A stretch of 64,000 nt of DNA from Phycisphaerae bacterium (GTDB lineage Bacteria; Planctomycetota; Phycisphaerae; UBA1845), in contig JAGFJJ010000007.1 in NCBI GenBank assembly GCA_024102815.1, positions 1-64,000 on the forward strand, read 5' to 3'. How positions within the stretch are numbered: the first letter of the stretch is position 1; each line of letters begins with the position of its first letter. The notes under the pieces were generated by a model. The model saw only the letters and a list, made by a program, of their open reading frames with translations. It had not been told where the DNA came from and did no database searches. The translations under genes and the position numbers were made by a program. Below, piece after piece: positions 7,540-16,098 of this stretch.

Positions 7540-8640
7540 ATGCAACCGGCTCGATTTCCGGCAATTGCTCTTATCGGCGCTTGGACGGCCTGCACTGCGG
7601 CGGACTTCTCCGCCGCACGGGCTCAGACGCCCGAGGAAGCTCCTTCTGCAAGCAGGTCGGCCGAGCGGGCTGACCGGGAAGGGCGAGCGGAGGCCGGGCG
7701 GTCCGCGGGGGATTCCGACGCGGACGCCGGACTCTGGCCTTCGCCCAAGCTGACGCGCCTGATGCTCACGCGCTGGGCCGACGACATCAGCGAGCAGTAT
7801 GATCTCGATGCCGACCAGCGGACGGAAGTTCGCGAGATGGTCATTGATCGCTGGGGCTCCTTTCTGGAAGAGCACCGGGCCACGATCCGCCCGCTGCTGA
7901 ACGAATATCTCGAACTGCGGATGGAGATCGAGCCACCGCCGAAGGAAAAGGTCCAGGATTGGGCCAAGCGGGCAATGCCGGTGTTCGAACAATTCCGCGA
8001 GCAGATTTCGGAAGGGTCCGGCGATTTCCGCAAGGTGCTCACGCCGATGCAGCGGGTGAAGTTCGAGGTGGACGCTTTGCAGTTCAACGTGGGGCTGACG
8101 TTCGCGGAGAAGCAACTTCGCGACTACGCCTCGGGCGAATTCAAGCCCGAGGATTTCTGGATCCCGCATGGTGAGCGCTTTCGCCGGGAGCGGTCGGAGC
8201 GGCGGCGAGAGGAGCGTGAGGAGTTTGCCGAGGCTGTGCAGAAGGCGCAGGCGGAGACTCCGCCACCCGATCAGATCGAGCTGGAGCTGGCCCGCTGGGA
8301 CGAGTACGTGGCAACGTTCATTCGTGAACATCAACTTGATGAAGGGCAGCGCACGACCGTGCTGAGCATTCTCAGCGAGCTGAAGCGTCGGGCGCTCGAT
8401 CACCGCGACCGGCGTAAGGACGAGATTGTCGAGTTGGAGCGGCGGATCGCCGCGGGTTCGGACAGTGAACCCGAGCGGGAAGAACTGAAACGGCGGCTCG
8501 TGGAACTCTACGGGCCGATCGACGCCCTTTTTGCCGAACTCCAGGAGCGCCTGCGGGCCGTACTCACCGCGGAGCAGCGGGCGAAGGAACAGGAAGCCAA
8601 GGCCGCTCCGGCATCCGAGTCCCTGCCACCGCCGGGCTGA
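7540..8640 (+). CDS. Secreted helical protein with CpxP/Spy-like LTxxQ motifs
   Basis: I do not recognise the full protein. From the ATG at 7540 it has a signal peptide (MQPARFPAIALIGAWTAC up to about AARAQ). The mature part is charged and mostly helical. It contains LTPMQRVKFE in the middle and LTAEQRAKEQ at the C-terminus, the LTxxQ pattern found in periplasmic CpxP/Spy-type proteins, and two LDxxQRT-like segments (YDLDADQRTEVREM and HQLDEGQRTTVLSI). This suggests two repeats of a helical unit. An earlier start at 7483 would put the signal peptide inside the protein. It diverges from the GT2 gene. Confidence 0.6.
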   Translation: MQPARFPAIALIGAWTACTAADFSAARAQTPEEAPSASRSAERADREGRAEAGRSAGDSDADAGLWPSPKLTRLMLTRWADDISEQYDLDADQRTEVREMVIDRWGSFLEEHRATIRPLLNEYLELRMEIEPPPKEKVQDWAKRAMPVFEQFREQISEGSGDFRKVLTPMQRVKFEVDALQFNVGLTFAEKQLRDYASGEFKPEDFWIPHGERFRRERSERRREEREEFAEAVQKAQAETPPPDQIELELARWDEYVATFIREHQLDEGQRTTVLSILSELKRRALDHRDRRKDEIVELERRIAAGSDSEPEREELKRRLVELYGPIDALFAELQERLRAVLTAEQRAKEQEAKAAPASESLPPPG

Positions 8641-8766
8641 CATTCACAAAGAATGCAGTCTGTATCATTCGCGCCGCAAGAGCGATCGGTCGACGTGGCC
8701 AGTTGCGGGGGGCAAATCTATAACCCCTGCAGCGACGTCATTCGATTGCACGCTCAGGGGATCACG

Positions 8767-9471
8767 ATGATTCAGATACGGCGAAGCGGCGACCGCGGTC
8801 ATTTTGATCACGGCTGGCTGGACACCTACCACACGTTTTCATTCGCGGCGTACCACGATCCGCGGCATATGGGCTTCCGGACGCTGCGGGTGATGAATGA
8901 AGACCGCGTGCGCGGCGGGGCGGGATTCGGCGAGCACGGCCACCGCGACATGGAGATCATCACGTACGTTCTGGAGGGGGCGCTCGCCCATCGCGACAGC
9001 ATGGGCAACGGGACGACGATTCGCGCGGGTGAAGTACAGCGGATGAGGGCCGGGCGCGGGGTGGTACACGCGGAGTTCAATGCGTCGGAGTCCGAGCCGG
9101 TCCACTTTTTCCAGATCTGGATAACACCGGACAGGCTCGGGCTTGATCCCGGATACGAACAACGCGGATTCGATCGGGCCGCGAAGCTCGATCGCTGGGC
9201 GCTGATCGCTTCGGCGGACGGCAGGGACGGCTCGCTGTCCATCGCGCAGGATGTTTCGCTTGAGGCGGCCATCCTGTCTCCAGGGAAAATCCTGTCCCGC
9301 CCGTTGCGCGCCGGGCGGCACGCGTGGGTGCAGGTCGCCGTGGGGAGAATCCATCTGAACGGCGAAGCGCTCGAGGCCGGGGACGGCGCGGCCGTGAGCG
9401 ACGAGCATACGCTGGAACTGAGGGACGGCGGGGACAACGAGTCCGAAATCCTGTTGTTCGATCTTGCTTAG
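8767..9471 (+). CDS. Pirin family protein (bicupin, YhaK-like)
   Basis: The 234-residue protein matches bacterial pirins such as E. coli YhaK, cupin-fold proteins some of which act as quercetin 2,3-dioxygenase. The N-terminal cupin has the pirin signature: GWLDTYHTFSFAAYHDP, RTLRVMNEDRV, and the metal-site region GEHGHRDMEIITYVLEGAL, followed by QRMRAGRGVVHAEFN. The HxH and distal E and H positions for metal binding are present. The C-terminal cupin is shorter (HAWVQVAVGRIHLNGEAL). The start is the ATG at 8767 (MIQIRRSGDRGHFDHGW). The physiological substrate is unknown. Confidence 0.92.
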   Translation: MIQIRRSGDRGHFDHGWLDTYHTFSFAAYHDPRHMGFRTLRVMNEDRVRGGAGFGEHGHRDMEIITYVLEGALAHRDSMGNGTTIRAGEVQRMRAGRGVVHAEFNASESEPVHFFQIWITPDRLGLDPGYEQRGFDRAAKLDRWALIASADGRDGSLSIAQDVSLEAAILSPGKILSRPLRAGRHAWVQVAVGRIHLNGEALEAGDGAAVSDEHTLELRDGGDNESEILLFDLA

Positions 9472-9547
9472 ACGGAATTGTCCATATTGGTTAACATAGC
9501 AAACCACGCGGACGCGCGGTCCATCTAAACGAAGGGAGCTGACGATC

Positions 9548-10054
9548 ATGGCGGGAAACAGCAAGCACGTGAAGTTTGCAACGAAGAACGACATACCGGA
9601 GTCGAATCGCGAGAAGCTCGTCGAGCTGCTCAACGCGCGGCTGGCTGATCTGCTCGACCTGCAGACGCAGGCCAAGCAGGCGCACTGGAACGTCAAGGGG
9701 CCGAATTTCATCGCCCTGCACGAGCTGTTCGACGAGGTGTCGGACGGCCTGCGCGGATACGTGGACGACGTGGCCGAGCGTGCGGTCCAGCTTGGCGGCG
9801 TGGCGATGGGTACGGCGCGGCTTGCCGCCAAGAGCAGCACGCTGAGCGAGTATCCGGCGGACATCGCGGACGGAGCGGCGCACGTGCGGGCACTGTCCGA
9901 CGCCATGGCGCTGTGCGGCAAGCATGTACGCGCCGCCATCGACGCGTCCGACGAATTCGGCGACAAGGACACGGCCGATCTGTTTACGGAAATATCGCGG
10001 GGGCTCGACAAGCACCTGTGGTTCGTCGAGGCGCACTTGCAGAGCGGAAAGTGA
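9548..10054 (+). CDS. dps: Dps-type DNA starvation/stationary phase ferritin
   Basis: Dps proteins form 12-mers that oxidise and store iron using H2O2 and protect DNA. The 168-residue chain has the inter-subunit ferroxidase residues of the family, His in AHWNVKGPNF and Asp/Glu in LFDEVSDGLRGYVDDVAERA. The N-terminus is basic (MAGNSKHVKFATKN), which in other Dps proteins can bind DNA. The ATG at 9548 has a good ribosome binding site (GAAGGGAGC) 8-10 bases upstream. The gene stands alone and ends before a strong hairpin at 10115-10152. Confidence 0.93.
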   Translation: MAGNSKHVKFATKNDIPESNREKLVELLNARLADLLDLQTQAKQAHWNVKGPNFIALHELFDEVSDGLRGYVDDVAERAVQLGGVAMGTARLAAKSSTLSEYPADIADGAAHVRALSDAMALCGKHVRAAIDASDEFGDKDTADLFTEISRGLDKHLWFVEAHLQSGK

Positions 10055-10114
10055 TTACGGAAACCGCCGAAGGGCTCTTCTGGAGTGGGCCCGGATAGTC
10101 CGAGCAGTGCATAT

Positions 10115-10152
10115 GGAGCCCGGATCGGGAAGAGAATCTCGGTCCGGGCTCC
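10115..10152. terminator. Probable bidirectional terminator between convergent genes
   Basis: A perfect 10-bp stem (GGAGCCCGGA with TCCGGGCTCC) encloses an 18-base loop that contains further pairing. It lies between the stop codons of dps (10054, rightward) and the ABC permease (10206, leftward). There is no T-tract, so it is either an atypical terminator or an mRNA-stabilising 3' hairpin. Confidence 0.5.
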
Positions 10153-10205
10153 TTGCGTACGTACGTCCGCGCAAGCTGTAGCCTGCGGCTCGCCACCGAA
10201 AGATG

Positions 10206-11561
10206 TTATCCGCGGACGATCCAGCGGAGCATCTGCTTCACGTCGGCGCCCTTGCCCTGCATGAGAATACCCACGCGGAAGATGCGTCCCGCCGCCAGCA
10301 CGAAAAGCAGCGTGGTCATGATCACCAGCACCAGGCCCAGCAGCGGCTGCCAGATGGGAACGCCCGGTGGCACGGCCTGCCGCATGGGCATCAAGAACGG
10401 CGTGGCGGTGGGAATCAGGGACATCACCACGGCGAAGGAAGCCGTCGGCTCCTTCACCACATTGACCCAGACGAACAGCGGCATCATCACCACGAGCATG
10501 ACCGGCGTGATGAGGCTCTGCGACTCGCGGATGTCGGTGACGGCCGCGCCGACGGCGGCGAACATCGAGCCGAACATGAGCACGGCCATGGCCTGGTACA
10601 CGAGGAACCACCAGAGCTGCTGGGCGGGGAAGAACTGCTCGTAGCCGGCGTAGCGAATGGCGAAGAATCCGCCAAGGAGGTAGATGGTCGAGATGGTCAG
10701 GGCGACGCCGACCATGCCGATCAGCTTCCCGAGCATGAGCTGGAACGGCGGCACGGAGCCGAGGAGCACCTCGGCGATCCGTTGCATCTTCTCCTCGAGC
10801 ACGCTGTTGACCAGCGGCGTGGCCCCGACCATGACGACCATGAGCATGAGCATCATCATGCCCATGGGCACGAGGAAATTGGCCAGCTCGTTGGCCCTTT
10901 CGGCCTTGACGATTTCGCCTTTCTCGTTGACCGAGAGGAGCCCGAGATTATCCACGCGGACAGGCTTCGTGGCCTGCGCGACCGTCTGGGGATTGAGCCC
11001 GAGGCGGTCGAAACGGTTTGCCTGAACAGCGTTGTTGACGACCGGAACGAGCCACTCAAGCAGGTCCTCGTACGTCGGGCTGTTGGAGTGGTAATCGATT
11101 CGGGCGCCGGCCATCGCGGGTACGCCGGCACCTTCGGCCGATTTGCCGTCGTCCTTCGCCGGCGACAGGTTCGTGGGTATTACCACGAACGCGAAATATT
11201 TGCCCTCGCGAACGGCCGCGGAGAGATCGACGAGTTGGCGATCCTCATCGTCGGCCGGGGCGATCTTTTCGAACAGAAACTTCGGCTTGGTCTGCTTGCG
11301 CTCGCCGCCCTCCCCCGGGTCCGAAAAGATCCGGTTTTCGTTGCGCTCGTTGGCGGCAGCGGCGACGGCGTCGAACAGCCATCCCGTGTGATCGACAACC
11401 GCCACCTTCCGGGTGGTCGTGTCCACGCGATCCTTGAGAAGGAACTGAAAGGCGAGGCTCCCGCCGAAGAGAACGGGCATAAGCACCAGGGAGATAATGA
11501 AGGCCTTGGTGCGAACGGCCGCCTGATACTCTCGAACGGCGACGACGATGGTCTTACGCAT
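10206..11561 (-). CDS. ABC-2 type transporter permease (NatB-like)
   Basis: This is the membrane subunit of an ABC exporter with the NatB topology. One N-terminal helix (AFIISLVLMPVLFGGSLAFQ) is followed by a large extracytoplasmic domain (about residues 40-230) and then five or six C-terminal helices. The ELANFLVPMGMMMLMLMVVM segment followed by SVLEEKMQRIAEVLLGSV is characteristic of the ABC-2/NatB group, in which NatB of Bacillus exports Na+. Substrate cannot be assigned. The start is the ATG at 11561, overlapping the last 8 bases of the ATPase gene, so the two are translationally coupled. Confidence 0.88.
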   Translation of the reverse strand: MRKTIVVAVREYQAAVRTKAFIISLVLMPVLFGGSLAFQFLLKDRVDTTTRKVAVVDHTGWLFDAVAAAANERNENRIFSDPGEGGERKQTKPKFLFEKIAPADDEDRQLVDLSAAVREGKYFAFVVIPTNLSPAKDDGKSAEGAGVPAMAGARIDYHSNSPTYEDLLEWLVPVVNNAVQANRFDRLGLNPQTVAQATKPVRVDNLGLLSVNEKGEIVKAERANELANFLVPMGMMMLMLMVVMVGATPLVNSVLEEKMQRIAEVLLGSVPPFQLMLGKLIGMVGVALTISTIYLLGGFFAIRYAGYEQFFPAQQLWWFLVYQAMAVLMFGSMFAAVGAAVTDIRESQSLITPVMLVVMMPLFVWVNVVKEPTASFAVVMSLIPTATPFLMPMRQAVPPGVPIWQPLLGLVLVIMTTLLFVLAAGRIFRVGILMQGKGADVKQMLRWIVRG

Positions 11562-12498
11562 GGATCACCTCCTGCTGGCGGTCGCGGCGCGTGGCTTCCT
11601 CCGACTCCGGTCCGGCGATACGGACGAAGATGTCGTTCAGCGACGGTTTGCACAGCTCGAAATGGAGCACGCGACCGCGTCGCATCAATTCCGATAGGAC
11701 TTCCTGCGTATCCGTGTCCGGGTGAATCCGCAATTCCTGGAGTCGCCCGAAATCGGTGACCCGTTCCACGCCGGGTATCTCGTCGAGCTCGCCGGAGAAT
11801 TCCGCGAGGCGCACGCGCACGGTGTCCTGGCCGTATCGGTCCTGGATGGACTCCAGCGTACCGTCGAGGACTTTCTCGCCCTTGAAGATCATGAAGATGA
11901 AGTCGCACATGCGTTCGGCGACGGCCATGTCATGCGTGGAGAAGATGATCGTGGTCCCCTGCTTGCGGAGATCGAGCACGGCCTGGCGAAGTACTTCCAT
12001 GTTTACGGGATCGAGCCCGGAGAAGGGTTCGTCGAGAATTACCAGTTCGGGATCGGCGATCACCGCGGAGATGAACTGGATTTTCTGGGCCATGCCCTTG
12101 GACAGGGTTTCCACCTTCTTGTCGGCCCAGTCGGAAAGACCCATGCACTCCAGCCAGGAATCGACCGGCCGGCGGAAGTCGCGAATGCCCTTCAGCTCGG
12201 CGTAGAAGCGGAGGATGTCGCGGACCTTCATTTTCTTGTACAGCCCGCGCTCTTCGGGAAGATAGCCGATGCGGTCGCTGGCGGCGGCATGGCGCTCCTC
12301 CCCGAAAATGCGGATGGGGCCGCTCCGGGCGTCGGCGTAGTAGATGCCCATGATCATGCGCAGCGTCGTGGTCTTGCCCGAACCGTTGGGGCCGATGAAT
12401 CCGTAAATGGATCCTTCTGGCACAACCAGCGACAGGTCGTTGACCGCGATGTGGCGGCCGAACGTCTTGGTAACGTGCTCCAGCTCGATCACGTTCAT
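11554..12498 (-). CDS. ABC transporter ATP-binding protein (NatA-like)
   Basis: This 314-residue ATPase partners the permease downstream. Walker A is GPNGSGKTTT, the signature is LSKGMAQK (a common variant of LSGGQ in this subfamily), Walker B is PELVILDEPFSGLDP, and the switch His is in FSTHDMAVAE. The C-terminal 80 residues (from about VRLAEFSGEL) form the extra domain typical of NatA/DrrA-like proteins. The ATG at 12498 (MNVIELEHVTKTFG) is the natural start. It forms a two-gene operon with the permease. Confidence 0.92.
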   Translation of the reverse strand: MNVIELEHVTKTFGRHIAVNDLSLVVPEGSIYGFIGPNGSGKTTTLRMIMGIYYADARSGPIRIFGEERHAAASDRIGYLPEERGLYKKMKVRDILRFYAELKGIRDFRRPVDSWLECMGLSDWADKKVETLSKGMAQKIQFISAVIADPELVILDEPFSGLDPVNMEVLRQAVLDLRKQGTTIIFSTHDMAVAERMCDFIFMIFKGEKVLDGTLESIQDRYGQDTVRVRLAEFSGELDEIPGVERVTDFGRLQELRIHPDTDTQEVLSELMRRGRVLHFELCKPSLNDIFVRIAGPESEEATRRDRQQEVIHA

Positions 12499-12758
12499 GG
12501 GGAGTTCATCCGATTTGAAGCCGCAGGTTCGGCGGAGACGCGATTGGCCGCCCGACGACTGTCGATGTTACATTCCGAACATGAGCGACTCAATGCGCGC
12601 GGCGCGCGATCCTGTCGGAAGGCGTCCGCGTACGTCGCGGCAATCCGACGTTTGGTGACAGATTGTTGTCTCTTTCGGGGTTGCGGGGCACGATTTCCGC
12701 AACTGGAGGTTTGGAGGGACCGGGCGACGGGCTATTGTTCGAAGGGCGGACTTCCCAG

Positions 12759-12790
12759 AAAAAAAGGGCAAGACCCGCAGGCCTTGCCCT
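12759..12790 (-). terminator. Rho-independent terminator of the winged-helix-like gene
   Basis: On the minus strand an 8-bp stem AGGGCAAG/CTTGCCCT with a GC-rich loop is followed by a run of seven T bases. It sits about 30 bases after the stop codon of the gene at 12822-13088. Confidence 0.85.
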
Positions 12791-12821
12791 CTTCATTTTC
12801 TGATCGTGTACCCAACGTCGG

Positions 12822-13088
12822 CTAGGCGACGAGCTCCTTTCCGCGCTTGGTCAGCGCCGCGGCCATGATCGCCTGGTCCACGTCGTTGGTCAGCTTGCCC
12901 GCCCAAATCAGGCCGGCCTGCCGCAACTCCTCGAGCCACTGCGTCATGTGATCGCCACACTCTTCGACGTTGTATCCGGAGTGATCCGCAACCTGGCGGC
13001 AGAGCTCGAATTCAGTGAGAGGTCCGCCCCGCAAGCGGCGAAGGATAATCAACTGATGTTGCCTGAGGGCTTCCGTCGCTTCAATCAT
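12822..13088 (-). CDS. Small winged-helix-like protein
   Basis: The 88-residue protein looks like a compact winged-helix fold: a helix with LRQHQLIILRRLRGGPLTEFELCRQVA, then HMTQWLEELRQAGLIWAGKL resembling a recognition helix, and a C-terminal LTKRGKELVA (the TxxG motif common at the end of MarR/PadR-like folds). It may regulate a gene or act as a protein-binding domain; no partner is obvious. The ATG at 13088 is preferred over an upstream GTG at 13127 because GGAGGG lies 7 bases before it. A clear terminator follows. Confidence 0.65.
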   Translation of the reverse strand: MIEATEALRQHQLIILRRLRGGPLTEFELCRQVADHSGYNVEECGDHMTQWLEELRQAGLIWAGKLTNDVDQAIMAAALTKRGKELVA

Positions 13089-13412
13089 GCGTTGTCCCTC
13101 CAGTCGGACTTCCTCGACCGATCGCACGAAAGAGCGACCCGGCCGATGCCCGCGTCCGCTTCGCGAGCGTTGGATTCTAGGATCATTCCATAACGGACTT
13201 CAAGGGCTTCTGCGGGCGCGGACAAACTTCGACTTATCGACCCGCCTGATTTTTCCGACAGACCCGATCCGCCGCCTCATCAACGGAGACGTAAACAGGT
13301 TTCGCGGCTGAATTTGCCGGCTTGTCCGGATACGCGCCGCCGCTACACTTCGACTGAGCGTGATGTAACCCCGAACGAGACCCTGCGTCCCATACTCGGA
13401 CGATTCATAACC

Positions 13413-14075
13413 ATGAGCCAACCGAATCTGAACATTCACGTAACCAACGATCCGGTCTACATGCAAAACGGAATGGTCGTTTCGCTTCGCGAAAACGGAC
13501 CTTGCTGGATCGTCGATCCGGGCCTGCCGCCGCAGGCCGAGCAGATGATCGAGCACATCGAGGCACGGAAACTTGTTCCCCAGGCCGTCGTGCTCACCCA
13601 CGCCCATGCCGACCATATCGCCGGCATCGATGACGTCCGCGAATCACTGGGTTCGCTGCCCGTCTACCTTGCCCGGCCGGAGTGGGCGGCACTGACCGAT
13701 CCCATGGAAAACCTGTCCGGCCTGATGGGTCCGGGTCTGGTCACCAACGTTACCGACCCGTGTGACCTCGCCCCCGGCGACACACTCGAACTCGACGGCA
13801 CGAAGTGGCAGGTTTTTGACACATCCGGGCATTCTCCCGGAGGGCGAAGTCTGTACTGTGCGGCGCTCGGCGTGGTTATCGTGGGCGACGCCCTATTCGC
13901 GGGCAGCGTGGGGCGCGTCGACTTTCCCCACAGCGACGGTGAGAAGCTCATGCGTAACATCCGAGAAAACTTGATGACGCTCCCGGACGAAACGCGGGTA
14001 CTCAGCGGGCACGGACCGGCCACGACCATCGGACGCGAGCGGCGAAGTAACCCATTCGTGCTTCATGGGATTTGA
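13413..14075 (+). CDS. Metallo-beta-lactamase fold hydrolase (glyoxalase II-like)
   Basis: This 220-residue protein has the zinc-binding motif HAHADH (His63, His65, Asp67, His68), followed by SGHSPGG, a conserved Asp in IVGDALFAGSVGR, and SGHGPATTIG near the C-terminus. That set is typical of hydroxyacylglutathione-hydrolase-like and persulfide-dioxygenase-like MBL proteins of the short type. The exact thioester substrate cannot be told. The ATG at 13413 (MSQPNLNIHV) is chosen because upstream residues add nothing conserved. It is convergent with the hydrogenase operon, with its stop 42 bases from that of the protease gene. Confidence 0.88.
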   Translation: MSQPNLNIHVTNDPVYMQNGMVVSLRENGPCWIVDPGLPPQAEQMIEHIEARKLVPQAVVLTHAHADHIAGIDDVRESLGSLPVYLARPEWAALTDPMENLSGLMGPGLVTNVTDPCDLAPGDTLELDGTKWQVFDTSGHSPGGRSLYCAALGVVIVGDALFAGSVGRVDFPHSDGEKLMRNIRENLMTLPDETRVLSGHGPATTIGRERRSNPFVLHGI

Positions 14076-14117
14076 TGCCGCCGGGATCCCGGCGGTTGCG
14101 GAACGCTTGCGCGACGC

Positions 14118-14621
14118 CTACGGATGCGGTTGATTGTTCAGCTCATCGACGTCGCGCGAGATTCGCTCCGCCAGCGGTGTGATCGCACGAGAAACGGAGG
14201 TGGACATGTCCAGCGAACGATCAAACTGCTCGCCGAAAACCACGTAGATCCAGATGCGCTTCGGAAGCGCTTGAAGCGTTTGGGCGAGTTCCAGTCCCTG
14301 GGCGATGCCGATGGAATGCGAATCACCGGACGTTTTGCGCCGCAGCCGCTGCGCGTCCCGGGGATACATCAACCTGAGGAAGGAACCAGACGGATGTGCG
14401 TTGTCCGCCGGCGCCGCATCGATGAGCACCAGCAGGTCCGCCGACGCGAAGCTCCCGTCGGCCAGGTCCGTTCCCGGTGATTCGGAGAGGCGTACGTCAG
14501 CTTGCGGCAAGGCGTGATCAGCAATGAGTTCGGCGACGCGCAGACCGGCCTGGTCGTCGCCCATCGACCACCGCCCGCAGCCGAGGATGCACACCGCGGG
14601 CGGCACGGGAACTACTCCCAC
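14118..14621 (-). CDS. Hydrogenase maturation protease (HyaD/HycI family)
   Basis: This endopeptidase removes the C-terminal tail of the [NiFe]-hydrogenase large subunit after nickel insertion. The motif ILGCGRWSMGDDQAG matches the family GxGNxxxxDDGxG segment with its nickel-sensing Asp. VLIDAAP supplies the second Asp, and SGDSHSIGIAQGLELAQTL contains the expected His. A GTG start at 14621 is likely, overlapping the large-subunit stop codon by 10 bases, so translation is probably coupled. It is the last gene of the operon, directly after its substrate. Confidence 0.85.
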   Translation of the reverse strand: MGVVPVPPAVCILGCGRWSMGDDQAGLRVAELIADHALPQADVRLSESPGTDLADGSFASADLLVLIDAAPADNAHPSGSFLRLMYPRDAQRLRRKTSGDSHSIGIAQGLELAQTLQALPKRIWIYVVFGEQFDRSLDMSTSVSRAITPLAERISRDVDELNNQPHP

Positions 14622-15982
14622 TCGATGTCCAGAAAATGCGTAGCGCAGGAGATGCACGGGTCGTAGGCCCGCACGAGCATTTCCAGGCGAAGCGTCATTT
14701 CCTCCCGGGTCATGCCCGATTCCAGCAGTTGCGGCACCATGACGCGCATGTCCGCCTCGATGTTGGCGAGGTTCTGGCCGGTGGGAATGATGAGGTTGGC
14801 GTTCACGATCTTGCCGTCGCGGTCCAGTTCGTACTCGTGGAAGAGAATGCCGCGAGGAACATCGGCCGATCCCACGCCGAGACCGAAGCGACTCGGCTCG
14901 ACGAGCGGCTCGTCATGCAGCCCGCGTGTGAGGAGTTCGTCGATCAGCTCAATGGAGTGTTCGGTGCAATGCACGCACTCGACGAGCTGTGCCGTGTTGT
15001 TGTGGAACGGGTTTGTGCAGATCGGCTTGATGCCCAGTGCGGCCGCAACCTCCTTCGCATTGGGATGCAGTTGGTCAAAGTTGTTGTTGAACCGCGCCAG
15101 CGATCCCACCATGTACGCGGGAGCGTTGGGCGACTTGCAGTGCTTGGCGGCGGAGTGCTGCACCACGTCTTCGATCACCCGGCGGCGATACTCGCTGACC
15201 TCGGTCGGCTCGGGCTGAAGGTTGGAGTAGAGCTTCCCGTCGTAGAACGCATATTCCGATCCGTCCATCACCTTGAGTGACAGAAACTCCATGTCGCGGC
15301 GGAAGTCGGGAATCGGCAGGCAGGAGTACAACTGCGCCATTTCACCCAGGTCACTGCGCGATTCCTCCAGTCGCCGCTTGAGGGCGACGAGTTCCTCGGG
15401 TCTGGGCACGTGGGTGAAGCCGCCCGCGTGGCACGCGACGGGGTGAATGTGCCGTCCGCCGACGGCCCCGCAAATGTCGTTGGCCAGGCGTTTGAGCTTC
15501 AGCGCCCGCTTGACCACGTCGGGATGCGTCGAGGCGAGTGGAATGACCGACCCGGCACCGAAGAAATCCGGCACGGCCAGGAAGCAGACGTGAAGCACGT
15601 GGCTCTGCAATTGCTCGCCGTTAAAGAGCAGCTTACGGAGCAGGACGGTCTGTTCGGTGGGGACGATGCCCGTCGCCGCCTCGATCGCCTTGACCGAGGC
15701 CGTGGTGTGACCCACGGAGCAAATGCCGCACACGCGGCAGGTGATGTGCGGCGCCTCGTACCACCGCCGCCCGCGCAGGAAGGCCTCGAAGAAGCGCGGA
15801 CTCTCGACGATCTGAAGCTCGAGTTGCGTGATCGCGCCGTCACTGACGCGGACGACGATATTGCCGTGCCCCTCGACCCGGGTCACGTGCTTGACGTCGA
15901 TGGTGACGTTCTTGACGGCCGCCCGACGGGGCGGCGCGCCGTCCGAACTCTTCGGCTTGTTCTGCTGTTTCACGTCGGCCAT
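14612..15982 (-). CDS. hyhL: [NiFe]-hydrogenase group 3b, large (catalytic) subunit
   Basis: This subunit holds the NiFe centre of a cytoplasmic, reversible NAD(P)-linked hydrogenase that may also reduce sulfur. The N-terminal L1 motif is RVCGICSVGH with Cys85 and Cys88. The C-terminal L2 motif is DPCISCATH with Cys443 and Cys446. The expected cleavage after His449 releases only seven residues (FLDIEWE). All four Cys ligands are present, so the site should be active. The ATG at 15982 has GGAAGG upstream. A 111-base gap with a REP-like hairpin separates it from the small-subunit gene, whereas all other gene junctions in this operon are tight. Confidence 0.95.
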   Translation of the reverse strand: MADVKQQNKPKSSDGAPPRRAAVKNVTIDVKHVTRVEGHGNIVVRVSDGAITQLELQIVESPRFFEAFLRGRRWYEAPHITCRVCGICSVGHTTASVKAIEAATGIVPTEQTVLLRKLLFNGEQLQSHVLHVCFLAVPDFFGAGSVIPLASTHPDVVKRALKLKRLANDICGAVGGRHIHPVACHAGGFTHVPRPEELVALKRRLEESRSDLGEMAQLYSCLPIPDFRRDMEFLSLKVMDGSEYAFYDGKLYSNLQPEPTEVSEYRRRVIEDVVQHSAAKHCKSPNAPAYMVGSLARFNNNFDQLHPNAKEVAAALGIKPICTNPFHNNTAQLVECVHCTEHSIELIDELLTRGLHDEPLVEPSRFGLGVGSADVPRGILFHEYELDRDGKIVNANLIIPTGQNLANIEADMRVMVPQLLESGMTREEMTLRLEMLVRAYDPCISCATHFLDIEWE

Positions 15983-16074
15983 GATTGCCTTCCATCGACA
16001 GGAGAATGTGTCAACAAACGCCCGTCGTCTACTTCAAGGACCAATGTTGCAGAGCAGTGTCACACGCAAGGTCC

Positions 16075-16098
16075 GGTGCGCGAGAGGACGCACCTACG
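16075..16098. repeat. REP-like hairpin between hydrogenase subunit genes
   Basis: The hairpin GGTGCG-N8-CGCACC (16075-16094) is followed by TACG. On the minus strand it reads CGTAGGTGCGTCC, close to the GTAGGGTGCGTCC head of the RAYT-flanking REPs. It overlaps the stop codon of the small-subunit gene (16094-16096) and lies within the operon transcript before the large-subunit gene. Confidence 0.6.
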
